A stretch of DNA of 64,000 nt from Streptosporangium lutulentum (GTDB lineage Bacteria; Actinomycetota; Actinomycetes; Streptosporangiales; Streptosporangiaceae): assembly GCF_030811455.1 (NCBI RefSeq), contig NZ_JAUSQU010000001.1, positions 2,294,001-2,358,000 on the forward strand, in the 5' to 3' direction. This document shows positions 30,866 through 38,883 of this stretch, piece after piece. The notes beneath the pieces are model-generated. The model was not told the origin of the DNA and made no database searches. It saw only the letters and a list, made by a program, of their open reading frames with translations. A program made the translations under genes and the position numbers. Numbering within the stretch: the stretch's first letter is position 1; every line of letters starts with the position of its first letter.

Positions 30866-31175
30866 GGCTCCGTCGGCGGCGGCGGCGGGGGGCGCGTTCG
30901 GCGGTGAGGTCGCCGTCGAGGTAGGGCGCCTTCTGGCCGGGACAGGATCCGGACAGGGGACAAGCACGTACCGGGTCCGCGCGGATCGAAGGCGTGACGC
31001 CGGCACCGGGGCCTGCCGTGCCATCGGTGACGACGAACCTCCGAGATGAACTCGATCGCCGGGCCGCCGGATCGCACCCGCAGCGGTGATCGATCCTTGT
31101 TCGTTTTGTGATGTGTGGTGCCTGTGTGCCCGGGCAGAGGGCCCGCCAGTCGAGCGAACAGATAGGGAGCGGGAC
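30866..31175. other. Intergenic region before the GlsB-like gene
   Basis: 310 bp with no recognisable gene. A T/G-rich stretch at about 31096-31130 (TTGTTCGTTTTGTGATG and following) marks the probable promoter of the stress membrane protein; I could not fix a sigma class. Confidence 0.35.
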
Positions 31176-31448
31176 ATGACAATCACCGGCATCATCATCG
31201 CCATCGTCATCGGAGCCGTCATCGGTGCATTGGGCCGGCTGGTCGTGCCTGGGCGCCAGGGCATTCCGATCTGGCTGACCATCGTGATCGGTATCGTCGC
31301 CGCCCTGATCGGCACCGCCATCGCCAGTGCCCTCGGCGTGGCCAGCACCGGTGGCATCGACTGGATCGAACTGATCCTGCAGGTCGCCGTCGCCGCGGTC
31401 GGTGTGATCGCCGCGGTGAGCCTGTACGGCAGGCGCGGCGTCCGATAG
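31176..31448 (+). CDS. GlsB/YeaQ/YmgE family stress-response membrane protein
   Basis: 90-aa protein made almost entirely of three transmembrane helices (GIIIAIVIGAVIGALGRLVV, LTIVIGIVAALIGTAIASALG, LILQVAVAAVGVIAAVSLYG), with the family's GRLVVPGRQ loop. Formerly called transglycosylase-associated protein; members are stress-induced envelope proteins of unclear mechanism. ATG 31176 has AGGGAG upstream. A strong terminator follows, and the next gene (CsbD) is another general-stress gene. Confidence 0.85.
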   Translation: MTITGIIIAIVIGAVIGALGRLVVPGRQGIPIWLTIVIGIVAALIGTAIASALGVASTGGIDWIELILQVAVAAVGVIAAVSLYGRRGVR

Positions 31449-31496
31449 ACGCGATCACCAGTGGTTTTCCGCCTGCGCTACGAGCAGGTTCGTGGT

Positions 31497-31537
31497 GGCC
31501 GTGGCCCCGCCCGTTCAGGGCGGGGCCACGGCCTTTT
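31497..31537 (+). terminator. Rho-independent terminator
   Basis: A perfect 15-bp GC-rich stem (31497-31511 with 31519-31533) with a 7-nt loop is followed directly by TTTT (31534-31537). It is the most canonical intrinsic terminator in the window and ends the GlsB-like gene. Confidence 0.9.
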
Positions 31538-31629
31538 CGCCGCTTCACGGGCGGGCGTCCGCGCATGCTCGCGACCATCCGGGCGACCTGACGCGGGGGG
31601 CGCGCTCATCGCGGCGGCGGCCCGCCGGT

Positions 31630-31653
31630 GTTTGCCGCGTCGCGCTGGGGATA
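31630..31653 (+). promoter_or_regulatory. Candidate stress sigma (SigB/SigF-type) promoter for CsbD gene
   Basis: GTTT (31630-31633), a 14-nt spacer and GGGATA (31648-31653) resemble the GTTT/GGGTAT promoters of actinobacterial stress sigma factors. It lies 48 bp before a CsbD gene, a classical member of such regulons. Confidence 0.4.
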
Positions 31654-31700
31654 GGGGACGTTGACGTGCACGAACGCCTCAGGCGTTGAAGGGAGTCATC

Positions 31701-31895
31701 ATGGGAGCCAACGACAAGATCTCCAATAAGGCCGAAGAGCTCAAGGGTCGCGTCAAGGAGAACATCGGGAGTGCCACCGGCGACGAACGGCTTCGGGCCG
31801 AGGGAAGAACCGACCAGGACGAGAGCAACGTCAAGCAGGCCGGCGAGAAGATCAAGGACGCCGGCAAGAAGGTCAAGGACGCCTTCAAGAGCTGA
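31701..31895 (+). CDS. CsbD family stress protein
   Basis: 64-aa hydrophilic protein with the CsbD signature: GANDKISNKAEELKGRVKENIGSATGDERLRAEG followed by amphipathic Lys/Glu helices. These small proteins accumulate under general stress; the mechanism is unknown. ATG 31701 is chosen because GAAGGGAG lies 6 nt upstream; an in-frame ATG-like start 15 nt earlier has no such site. A strong hairpin follows the stop. Confidence 0.9.
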   Translation: MGANDKISNKAEELKGRVKENIGSATGDERLRAEGRTDQDESNVKQAGEKIKDAGKKVKDAFKS

Positions 31896-31911
31896 CCGCC
31901 GACCATATCGA

Positions 31912-31946
31912 GGCCGCGTGGGCCACAGGGGGTGGCCCACGCGGCC
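31912..31946 (+). terminator. Hairpin terminator after CsbD gene
   Basis: Perfect 15-bp arms at 31912-31926 and 31932-31946 around a 5-nt loop, followed by TTCC, beginning 17 nt after the CsbD stop codon. Confidence 0.8.
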
Positions 31947-32197
31947 TTCCGCGTGCCCGTTCTCGGCGCGGGTTCTCCTGACCCCGCCGGTCCGTCGGGA
32001 CGAGAACGCCCTCGACCGATCAGGCCGGCTCCATCGTCGTGGGCCTCGGCGCCCCCGTCCACGCCAGGGTAGCTTGGGACCGGTTGTCGCCCCGCGCGCC
32101 GACCGGCCGCTGCCGGGGTCTTGGCCTGGACGGCGGTGAACGTGGTGGTCTTGATCGTGCTGGGCCGGCTGCCGTCGCGTGGAGTGGAGCCGATCGG
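31947..32197. other. Intergenic region, possible remnant of a membrane protein end
   Basis: 251 bp without a supported gene. A short frame at about 32110-32185 reads LAWTAVNVVVLIVLGRLP, which looks like the end of a membrane helix but has no start or partner sequence. It may be a remnant or chance. Confidence 0.2.
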
Positions 32198-33181
32198 ATG
32201 TTGAACCTCCGTGGCATCTCCTACCTGGCCGACGGGGCGGAGCCCGACGACCTGCGGCGGGACCTGAAGATCATCGCCAGGGATCTGCACTGTAACACCG
32301 TGATGCTCATCTGCCGAGACGCGTCGCAGCTGATCGGGGCCGCTCGCTGCGCCCTCGACCTCGGCTTGGACGTCCATCTCCGGCCCGACGCCACCGACCG
32401 GCCGCCGCCGAGGATGCTGGAGCACCTGGACACCGTCGCCGAAGCCGCGGAAGCGCTTCGCCGTGACCACCCCGGCCGTGTCACGCTCCTGGTCGGCAGC
32501 GAGTTCTCGCACACCGTATCCGGCATCGTCCCCGGACCGAGGTCGTTCCTGCGCCTGCACCTCATCATCCGATACCACCGGTTGCTGAGCCGCCGGATCG
32601 ACCGGCGGCTCCACAAGCTTCTGACCCGCGCCGTCGCCGTCGCGCGGAGCCGTTTCGACGGTCCGATCACCTACGCCGCCGCCGGATGGGAGAACGTCGA
32701 CTGGTCCCTGTTCGACCTCGTCGGCGTCAGCCTCTACCGCTCCGCCCGCAACCAGGCCACGTACCGGGACCGGTTGCGCGCCCTGGTGCGCGACCACGGC
32801 AAGCCCGTGGTCGTCACCGAGTTCGGCTGCGGCGCCTTCACCGGGGCCGACCAGCGCGGCGCGGGTTCCTTCCGGATCGTCGACTGGTTCGCCGAGCCGC
32901 CACGCATCCGCGGCGACCATCCGCGTGACGAGTCCGTGCAGGCCCGCTACCTGGGCGAGCTGATCGACCTGTACGACGTCGAAGGCGTGCACGGCTGTTT
33001 CGTCTTCACCTTCGCCATGCCTGACTTCCCGCACAAGGACGATCCCGGCCTCGACCTCGACAGAGCGGGCTTCGGCGTCATGGCCGCGTGCGGCGACGCC
33101 ACCTTCCGGCACAAGCAGGCCTTCCACGCCGTCGCCGACCGCTACCGCGAACAGGTGACGGAACGCGAGTCTCCCGGTTAG
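32198..33181 (+). CDS. Glycoside-hydrolase-like TIM-barrel protein
   Basis: 327-aa soluble protein with glycosidase-type barrel features. It begins NLRGISYLADGAEP, contains TLLVGSEFSHTVSG (candidate acid/base Glu), AAGWENVDWSLFDLVGVSLYR and GKPVVVTEFGCGAFTG, where the Glu after beta-7 fits the nucleophile of clan A hydrolases. There is no signal peptide, so it is cytoplasmic or exported in another way. I do not know a characterised close homologue; the substrate is open. ATG 32198 has GGAGTGGAG upstream; the longer frame to 32039 is not protein-like. Confidence 0.65.
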   Translation: MLNLRGISYLADGAEPDDLRRDLKIIARDLHCNTVMLICRDASQLIGAARCALDLGLDVHLRPDATDRPPPRMLEHLDTVAEAAEALRRDHPGRVTLLVGSEFSHTVSGIVPGPRSFLRLHLIIRYHRLLSRRIDRRLHKLLTRAVAVARSRFDGPITYAAAGWENVDWSLFDLVGVSLYRSARNQATYRDRLRALVRDHGKPVVVTEFGCGAFTGADQRGAGSFRIVDWFAEPPRIRGDHPRDESVQARYLGELIDLYDVEGVHGCFVFTFAMPDFPHKDDPGLDLDRAGFGVMAACGDATFRHKQAFHAVADRYREQVTERESPG

Positions 33182-33428
33182 TGCCGCATCCGCCGCCGCT
33201 CCCGCTCCGGCATCCGCTTGCCCTCCTGGACCTCCGGCAACGCTTCTGGCTCGCCTCTCCGCCGACGCCGAACACGACGCCTCCCGGCTCACCCCGACCT
33301 CACCTCGACCCGGCGCGTCGCCGACGCCCACGGCGTGACGACGGCGCGGGCCGCACTCGCCTGGGTGCCGTACGGTGCCTCCGCAGCCCGGCGCGTGCGA
33401 CCCCCGGGAATATAAGGCGGCGCGTCGA
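33182..33428. other. Intergenic region upstream of ECF41 gene
   Basis: About 250 bp without a gene. In one frame the stretch near 33312-33365 reads RRVADAHGVTTARAALAWV, reminiscent of the helix in aldo/keto reductases that precedes the last strand, but no other part of such a gene is present. Confidence 0.25.
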
Positions 33429-33455
33429 CCTCACATTTCCAGGGGTTGTTTCGTC
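33429..33455 (+). promoter_or_regulatory. Candidate ECF41 autoregulated promoter
   Basis: CCTCACA (33429-33435), exactly 16 nt, then CGTC (33452-33455) matches the TGTCACA-N16-CGTC promoter type used by ECF41 sigma factors at 9 of 11 positions. It lies 43 bp upstream of the ECF41 gene itself, where autoregulation would place it. Confidence 0.5.
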
Positions 33456-33497
33456 GATCCGGTGAGGGCGGACGCGACAGAGGGAGTCGGCGACACC

Positions 33498-34457
33498 ATG
33501 ACCACAAGATCCGAGCCAGAAGACGGCCGGCGTGATCCGAGCCTGAACGCGATCATGAGCGAGCGGCGTCAGCTGATCAATCTGGCGTACCGCCTCCTCG
33601 GCTCCCTGGCCGATGCCGAGGACGTCGTCCAGGAGACCTACGCCCGTTGGTACGCCATGACCCCGCAGCAGCAGGAGGCCGTCGAATCCCCCGGCGCCTG
33701 GCTGACGACCGTCGCCGGTCGCATCTGCCTCGACCTGCTCGGCTCGGCACGGGCCAGGCGGGAGAGCTACGTGGGCCAATGGGTCCCGGAGCCGCTGCCC
33801 GAGTCCACGGAGTGGATCAACGGGCGGCCGGGCGGCAGCATGGCCGACCCGGCCGACCGGATCACCCTGGATGAGTCGGTCAGCATGGCCTTCCTCGTCG
33901 TGCTCGAATCGATGACCCCGGCCGAGCGCGTCGCCTTCGTCCTGCACGACGTCTTCCGCTACCCCTTCGCCGAAGTGGCCGAGATCGTCGGCCGCACGCC
34001 GGCGGCCTGCCGCCAGCTGGCCTCCTCGGCCCGCCGCCGCATCCGCGCGTCGCGACCTCCCGCGACCCCGGCGGCCCAGCGCGCCGGCATCGTCAGGGAC
34101 TTCAAGCAGGCATGGGAGGCCAAGGACATCGACGCCCTCATCGGTCTCCTCGCCCCCGACGCCACGACGATCGCCGACGGCGGCGGCCTCGCCAGCGCCG
34201 TGCTCCGCCCGATCGAAGGCGACGAGCGGATCGCCCGCTACATGATCGATATCGCCGCCAAGGTGCCCAACCTGACGATCCTGGAGCGTACGGTCAACGG
34301 TCAGCCGGGTCTGGTGGCTCAGCAGGGCGGCGTCATCGTGACGGTGGCGGCGTTCGACGTCGTGGGTGACCGGATCCAGCGCATCTGGGCGGTACGCAAC
34401 CCCGAGAAGCTCCGGTCGTGGACGGCGGACCACGGCAGCCGGGAGTCCCGGTGGTGA
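33498..34457 (+). CDS. ECF41-type RNA polymerase sigma factor (SigJ-like)
   Basis: 319-aa sigma factor. Region 2 (about 20-90: RRQLINLAYRLLGSLADAEDVVQETYARW), region 4 (about 135-190: LTPAERVAFVLHDVFRYPFAEVAEIVGRTPAACRQLASSARRRI) and a SnoaL-like C-terminal domain (about 200-310) are present. ECF41 hallmarks are visible: the linker VPEPLPE, DGGG in ATTIADGGGLAS and NPEKLRSW near the C-terminus. The C-terminal domain replaces an anti-sigma factor. Usual targets are a neighbouring oxidoreductase, decarboxylase or epimerase; none is directly downstream, and the convergent VOC gene is the nearest. ATG 33498 has AGGGAG upstream. Confidence 0.92.
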   Translation: MTTRSEPEDGRRDPSLNAIMSERRQLINLAYRLLGSLADAEDVVQETYARWYAMTPQQQEAVESPGAWLTTVAGRICLDLLGSARARRESYVGQWVPEPLPESTEWINGRPGGSMADPADRITLDESVSMAFLVVLESMTPAERVAFVLHDVFRYPFAEVAEIVGRTPAACRQLASSARRRIRASRPPATPAAQRAGIVRDFKQAWEAKDIDALIGLLAPDATTIADGGGLASAVLRPIEGDERIARYMIDIAAKVPNLTILERTVNGQPGLVAQQGGVIVTVAAFDVVGDRIQRIWAVRNPEKLRSWTADHGSRESRW

Positions 34458-34488
34458 CGATCACCGCCCGCGGCGGGGAAGGGACGGC

Positions 34489-34899
34489 TCAGTGCAGTTC
34501 CTGGATGCGGATCAGGTTGCCCGCGGGGTCGCGGAAGGCGCAGTCGCGAACACCGTACGGCTGCTCGATCGGCTCCTGGACGACCTCGGCGTCGGTGGCC
34601 TGCAGCTTCTCGAAGGTGCCGTCAAGGTCGGGGGTTGCCAGCAGGATCCAGCCGTAGGTGCCCTTGGCCATCATCTCGGCGACGGTGCGCCGCTCGTCGT
34701 CGGTGATGCCGGGATCGGCGGCCGGTGGCGCCAGGAGGATGGACGTGCCGGGCAGGCCGGCGGGGCCGACCGTGATCCAGCGCATCTTGCCGTGCCCGAC
34801 GTCGCTGCGGACCTCGAAACCGAGGATGTCGCGGTAGAAGGCCAGGGAGGCGTCCGGGTCCTCGTGCGGCAGGAAGCTCGTGTGGATGGTGAGGTTCAT
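34489..34899 (-). CDS. VOC family protein, intact
   Basis: 136-aa vicinal-oxygen-chelate protein beginning MNLTIHTSFLPHEDPDASLAFYRDILGFEV and ending CAFRDPAGNLIRIQEL, with the second-half Glu ligand in place. The function is unknown. It starts 5 bp after the stop of the AraC gene and has no separate ribosome site, so it is co-transcribed and probably translationally coupled. The AraC-VOC pair is repeated in decayed form just upstream (35399-35778). Confidence 0.85.
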   Translation of the reverse strand: MNLTIHTSFLPHEDPDASLAFYRDILGFEVRSDVGHGKMRWITVGPAGLPGTSILLAPPAADPGITDDERRTVAEMMAKGTYGWILLATPDLDGTFEKLQATDAEVVQEPIEQPYGVRDCAFRDPAGNLIRIQELH

Positions 34900-34904
34900 G
34901 GCAG

Positions 34905-35369
<465 letters not shown>

Positions 35370-35398
35370 GAGAGAACTCCTTTCAGCCCGGTTCAAAG

Positions 35399-35701
35399 CT
35401 ACGCGGTCTCCCACGCGAACCCGTCCGGGTCGGTGCAGGACCCGATGTCACCGCCGATCATGATCCGGTGCGATCCTGTGCCGTCGGCGGAGACGCCGGC
35501 GTCCGGGGCGGAGCCGATGAGACCGTTGACGGTGGACGGCCGGGACACCGTGAGCGACAGGGTGAACCCGCGGAACCCGGTCGTCGGTGCCTCCGAGGCT
35601 CGCAGGCGCACCTGCGAGCCCGAACCGAAGGCGTCGGTGTAGAAGCGTCCGACGGCGGTGGGGTCGGCCACCTCAAGGTGGGCGGATTCGATGGAAACCA
35701 T
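35399..35701 (-). CDS. VOC family protein with internal in-frame deletion
   Basis: 100-aa protein. The first 60 residues (MVSIESAHLEVADPTAVGRFYTDAFGSGSQVRLR...FTLSLTVSRPSTVNGLIG) are the first half of a two-module VOC protein. At about residue 67 it jumps to the end of the second module (GVSADGTGSHRIMIGGDIGSCTDPDGFAWETA). From recall, members with these ends are about 200 aa, so roughly 100 central residues are missing without loss of frame. It may still fold as one VOC unit, but the normal metal site is incomplete. It lies 29 bp upstream of the intact AraC gene. Confidence 0.6.
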   Translation of the reverse strand: MVSIESAHLEVADPTAVGRFYTDAFGSGSQVRLRASEAPTTGFRGFTLSLTVSRPSTVNGLIGSAPDAGVSADGTGSHRIMIGGDIGSCTDPDGFAWETA

Positions 35702-35778
35702 GGCGATGACGCTAGTCGCGGCTCCGTGACCCGCGCTTCTCGATTCCTGATCGATCTGGTCACCCGCTTCGCCACACT
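35702..35778 (-). pseudogene. 3' remnant of a second AraC gene
   Basis: About 25 codons on the minus strand (VAKRVTRSIRNREARVTEPRLA) match the C-terminal tail of the intact AraC protein (VAKQVTRPIRNREAPALGPRLA) and have the same position just before a VOC start codon. The TGA of the intact copy is TCA here. The rest of the gene is gone; upstream sequence up to 35939 shows nothing recognisable. Confidence 0.6.
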
Positions 35779-35939
35779 CGTCGCCCGGCGATCCGGAGCC
35801 GCCCGAGGAGAACCGCGGGCCCGGCTGGCCGGTGATGACCTTCGGCACGCTCTCGCCGGCCGCCCGGACCTGGAGAGGAGGCAGGCGATTTCCCGGTCCG
35901 TGACGGTCGCGACCCGGACGGCGAGCTGCTGGGCCGAGG

Positions 35940-38129
35940 TCAGGAGCTCGTGAGGATGACGAGTCGCTGGGTCGCCCGGGTCATCGCGACATAGCGGTCG
36001 ACCGCTCCTTCGATGCCCTTGCCGAACGCCTCCGGGTCGACGAGGACGACCAGGTCGAACTCGAGCCCCTTCGACAGCTCCGGGGTCAGCGACCGGACGC
36101 GGGACGTCGCCCGGAACGTGGGATCGCCGATGACGCAGGCGATCCCGTCGGCGTGCGCGGCGAGCCAGGTGTCGAGGATCGAGCCGAGATCCGAGGTGGA
36201 TCCGTGGACGACGGGGATGCCGCTGCCGCGGATGGAGGTCGGCACGTTGGCGTCCGGGAGCGCGGCCCGGATGACCGGCTCGGCTTCCGTCATGACCTCC
36301 TCCGGAGTCCGGTAGTTGATGCTCAGGGAGGCCAGGTCGATCCGGTCGAGCCCGATCCGCTCAAGCCGTTCCCGCCACGACTCCGTGAACCCGTGCCTGG
36401 CCTGGGCGCGGTCCCCGACGATGGTGAAGCTCCGGGACGGGCAGCGGAGCAGCAGCATCTGCCACTCCGCGTCGGTCAGTTCCTGCGCCTCGTCCACGAC
36501 GATGTGCGCGAACGGGCCGGCGAGCGGGTCCGGTTCGGCGCCGGGCAGGGCGGTCTCGTCGATCAGGGTGTCCTTTAGATCCTGTCCGCGTAGCATCGTC
36601 ACCGCACCTTCACCGTCGTCGTCGGCCTCGAGTATGTGGTCGATGACGTCGGCCATGTGCTCGCGTTGGGCGGCGACGGAGGCGTTGTGCCGACGCTTGC
36701 GTCGCGACGCCTCCGGGTCGCCGAGCCGCTGCCGCGCCGCGTCCAGGAGCGGCAGGTCGGACACCGTCCAGGCCTGGGCGTCCTCGCGCTGCAGCCGCCG
36801 AACGTCGTCGGGGCCGAGCCAGGGAGCGCACATCCGCAGGTAGGCGGGTACCGACCACAGGTCTCCGACGAGGTCGGCCGCTTCGAGCAGCGGCCACGCG
36901 CGGTTGAAGGTCGTGAGCAGTTCCCTGTTCTGCAGCAGTGACTTGCGGAGCAGGTCGGCCGGGGCGTCGTCGTCGTGCTTGTCCACCAGGATCGTGAGCA
37001 GTTCCTCCCAGATCTGGTCGCGCGCCTCGTTGTGCGGAGTACCGGGTTCCGGTGCTTCGAACGCCTCGGCCCAATCGTCGGCGCCCAGCCAGATGTCGGA
37101 CCAGTGGGTCGCGACCGTCATCCCCTTGGTGGGCGGGTTCTCGTAGAACCTGACGGCCGGCTCGATCGCCTTCACCAGGTTCGCGGACGACTTCAGGAGG
37201 GCCACGTCCGGGTCGGTCTCGATCGCCGCCGTGGCTCCCTCGGCGATGAGGTCCCGCAGGGTGCAGGTCTGCACGCCCTCCTCTCCGAGGCTGGGGAGGA
37301 CGTCGGAGACGTAGGCCAGGTAGGGCTGGTGCGGGCCGACGAACAGCACGCCGCCCCGGTGGTGACCGAGGCGGGGGTCGGAGTAGAGGAGGTAGGCGGA
37401 GCGGTGCAGGGCGACGACGGTCTTTCCCGTACCCGGACCGCCGTCGACGACGAGGGCGCCACGGGATCCCGCGCGGATGATGGCGTCCTGGTCGGCCTGG
37501 ATGGTGCCGAGCACGTCCCGCATCCGGGTCGACCGGTGGCCGCCCAGGCTGGCGATGAAGGCGGACTGGTCGTCGAGCGCGGCGTGCCCCTCGAACCCGT
37601 CCGAGGTGAACACCTCGTCCCAGTAGTCGCTGATCCGGCCACGGGTCCAGCGGTACCGGCGGCGGCTCGCCAGGCCCATCGGGTTGGCGTGGGTCGCTCC
37701 GAAGAACGGCTCAGCCGCGGGTGAGCGCCAGTCGAGCAGCAGCCGGCGACCCGTGCTGTCGGTGAGGCCGAGCCGGCCGATGTACACGGGCTCGGGGTCG
37801 TCCGCGCCGACGATGTGCCCGAGGCAGAGGTCCAGGCCGAAGCGACGCAGGGCGCGCAGGCGAGCGGTCAGCCGGTGGATCTCCAGGTCCCGGTCCAACG
37901 CGGCCCGGCCCTTGCCACCGGGTGCCCTGCGCTCGGCGTCGAGGCGGCCGGACAGGTCGGCGATCGACTGTTCGAGGCTTTCCGCGATGGCCGCGAAGTG
38001 CCGTTCGTCACCGGCGATCAGCGCCGGGTCGGCCTTGGGGGAGAGGCGGTCGGGAAGGTCAAAAGCGCTGTCGGTCAGGGGGTTCACGTCATCGGCTCCG
38101 ATCTGAGGTTCGTAAATCTCGGCGCTCAC
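35940..38129 (-). CDS. helR: HelR, HelD-like RNA polymerase recycling/rifamycin-resistance ATPase
   Basis: 729-aa superfamily 1A motor. The N-terminal antiparallel coiled coil (about 38-107, ERHFAAIAESLEQSIADLSGRL ... RDLEIHRLTARLRALRRFGLDLC) is the arm that enters the RNA polymerase secondary channel in HelD proteins. Walker A is GGPGTGKT (Lys236), Walker B is HIVVDEAQE (about 541-549), and late motifs are SINYRTPEEV and SKGLEFDLVVLVDPE with YVAMTRATQ at the end. The N-terminal NPLTDSAFDLP.RLSPKADPALI is the form I associate with actinomycete HelR, which dislodges RNA polymerase and protects it from rifamycins. A site matching the rifamycin-associated element lies 465 bp upstream. Start is GTG 38129; its ribosome site is weak. 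Confidence 0.85.
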   Translation of the reverse strand: MSAEIYEPQIGADDVNPLTDSAFDLPDRLSPKADPALIAGDERHFAAIAESLEQSIADLSGRLDAERRAPGGKGRAALDRDLEIHRLTARLRALRRFGLDLCLGHIVGADDPEPVYIGRLGLTDSTGRRLLLDWRSPAAEPFFGATHANPMGLASRRRYRWTRGRISDYWDEVFTSDGFEGHAALDDQSAFIASLGGHRSTRMRDVLGTIQADQDAIIRAGSRGALVVDGGPGTGKTVVALHRSAYLLYSDPRLGHHRGGVLFVGPHQPYLAYVSDVLPSLGEEGVQTCTLRDLIAEGATAAIETDPDVALLKSSANLVKAIEPAVRFYENPPTKGMTVATHWSDIWLGADDWAEAFEAPEPGTPHNEARDQIWEELLTILVDKHDDDAPADLLRKSLLQNRELLTTFNRAWPLLEAADLVGDLWSVPAYLRMCAPWLGPDDVRRLQREDAQAWTVSDLPLLDAARQRLGDPEASRRKRRHNASVAAQREHMADVIDHILEADDDGEGAVTMLRGQDLKDTLIDETALPGAEPDPLAGPFAHIVVDEAQELTDAEWQMLLLRCPSRSFTIVGDRAQARHGFTESWRERLERIGLDRIDLASLSINYRTPEEVMTEAEPVIRAALPDANVPTSIRGSGIPVVHGSTSDLGSILDTWLAAHADGIACVIGDPTFRATSRVRSLTPELSKGLEFDLVVLVDPEAFGKGIEGAVDRYVAMTRATQRLVILTSS

Positions 38130-38593
38130 GAGCGCGGCTGAACTCTGCTGTGAAGGGGAAAGGGGGAGTCGCTCGCCGCCATCGCGCGCAACAGGGCGTC
38201 TGGACCGGCGTGGCGAACCTGGTGGCCAGGACGGGCCACACTCCGCCCGGCCCGCTCACTACACGGACCGGTGCGTCTCGCGGCGCTGCCGCTCGACGAA
38301 CCGGCTGGATGACCCGGGAGTTGATCACGCTCCCGGGTGTCATGTTTTTTCCGGCGGGTCCTCGCCGACGTCGGCGCCGCGGCTTCGGGCACGGCCGCGT
38401 CGATCGGCCTCCAAGCGGCGGTGGCCCCCGAAAGAGGTCAGCCGTTCAGGCGCCCCCGGCGCCGCGCTTGACCGGACACCTCCCGTGGTGGCTCGACGCC
38501 CCCGCGCGACCCGATCACCGACGACGACACACGCATTTCACACCCCCGTTTTCGCAGGTTCTGGCCCCGGCCGACGATTGTGCCGCACGACCC
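38130..38593. promoter_or_regulatory. Long leader/intergenic region upstream of helR
   Basis: 464 bp between helR and the RAE-like site, with no convincing gene. A hairpin with 9-bp arms (38312-38320 and 38330-38338) is followed on the plus strand by TTTTTT (38345-38350), a terminator for rightward transcription, although no rightward gene precedes it. On the helR strand the same hairpin would sit in the mRNA leader without a T-run. Confidence 0.45.
38312..38350 (+). terminator. Hairpin plus T6, rightward orientation
   Basis: ACCCGGGAG and its complement surround a 9-nt loop, with six T residues 6 nt after the stem. It is oriented to stop plus-strand transcription entering from the helR antisense side and may insulate the resistance promoter region. 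Confidence 0.5.
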
Positions 38594-38612
38594 GGGTCTT
38601 GCCGCAAGCCCC
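38594..38612. promoter_or_regulatory. Rifamycin-associated element (RAE)-like 19-bp motif
   Basis: On the minus strand the site reads GGGGCTTGCGGCAAGACCC, which from memory differs at one position from the RAE consensus GGGGCTTGCGGCAAGGCCC found upstream of rifamycin-response genes in actinomycetes. Its core CTTGC-C-GCAAG is palindromic, so it can serve either strand. Having it beside helR is the expected genomic context. Confidence 0.8.
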
Positions 38613-38627
38613 CCGGTGCGCTATACG
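38599..38627 (+). promoter_or_regulatory. Promoter overlapping the RAE, rightward
   Basis: TTGCCG (38599-38604) within the RAE is followed by exactly 17 nt and TATACG (38622-38627), a good housekeeping-type -35/-10 pair. It points away from helR. On the helR strand only a weak CACAAT at a 19-nt spacing is seen, so helR may have another promoter or a non-consensus one. Confidence 0.5.
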
Positions 38628-38747
38628 TTGAGAGTGGAGAGGGGCGGACGTTCTCCCTTTCCTTCGTCGTCCGCCGTGGACGGACAACCTCCTCGTGAGG
38701 CGGCGGCGCGCCGCGTACGGCGATACCGCCGGCTCAAGAGGGTCTCC

Positions 38748-38849
38748 ATGAGCCTACGGACGCACCCGCGGAACGAGAAGTCCTTCATCGACTGCCCGCG
38801 CCCTCGGCCGGGCCGTCTCGCGACTCCCGGATCATCGGTCCGGGAGTGA
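38748..38849 (+). CDS. Small ORF, 33 aa, downstream of the RAE promoter
   Basis: Begins at ATG 38748 with an AGAGGG site and encodes a basic, Pro/Arg-rich peptide (MSLRTHPRNEKSF, ending SSVRE). It lies about 115 nt downstream of the predicted RAE-linked start site, and its stop codon overlaps a hairpin terminator. I recognise no family. It could be a leader peptide or a residue of a lost resistance gene. Confidence 0.35.
   Translation: MSLRTHPRNEKSFIDCPRPRPGRLATPGSSVRE
38823..38847 (+). terminator. Hairpin overlapping the end of the 33-aa ORF
   Basis: ACTCCCGGA (38823-38831) pairs with TCCGGGAGT (38839-38847) around a 7-nt loop. It would end or attenuate the transcript from the RAE promoter before the MFS locus. 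Confidence 0.55.
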
Positions 38850-38883
38850 TCCGGCCACCTCCGGCCTCGCCCGAGGCGGCTGC

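Noticed and set aside
33312..33365. Aldo/keto-reductase-like scrap upstream of the ECF41 gene
   Set aside because: Only about 18 residues resemble the family; mentioned as a note, not called as a gene remnant.
38343..38480. Plus-strand frame reading RRVLADVGAAASGTAASIGLQAAV, resembling a piece of an MFS or regulatory protein
   Set aside because: Too short and without flanking support; could be chance in GC-rich DNA, so not called as a pseudogene.
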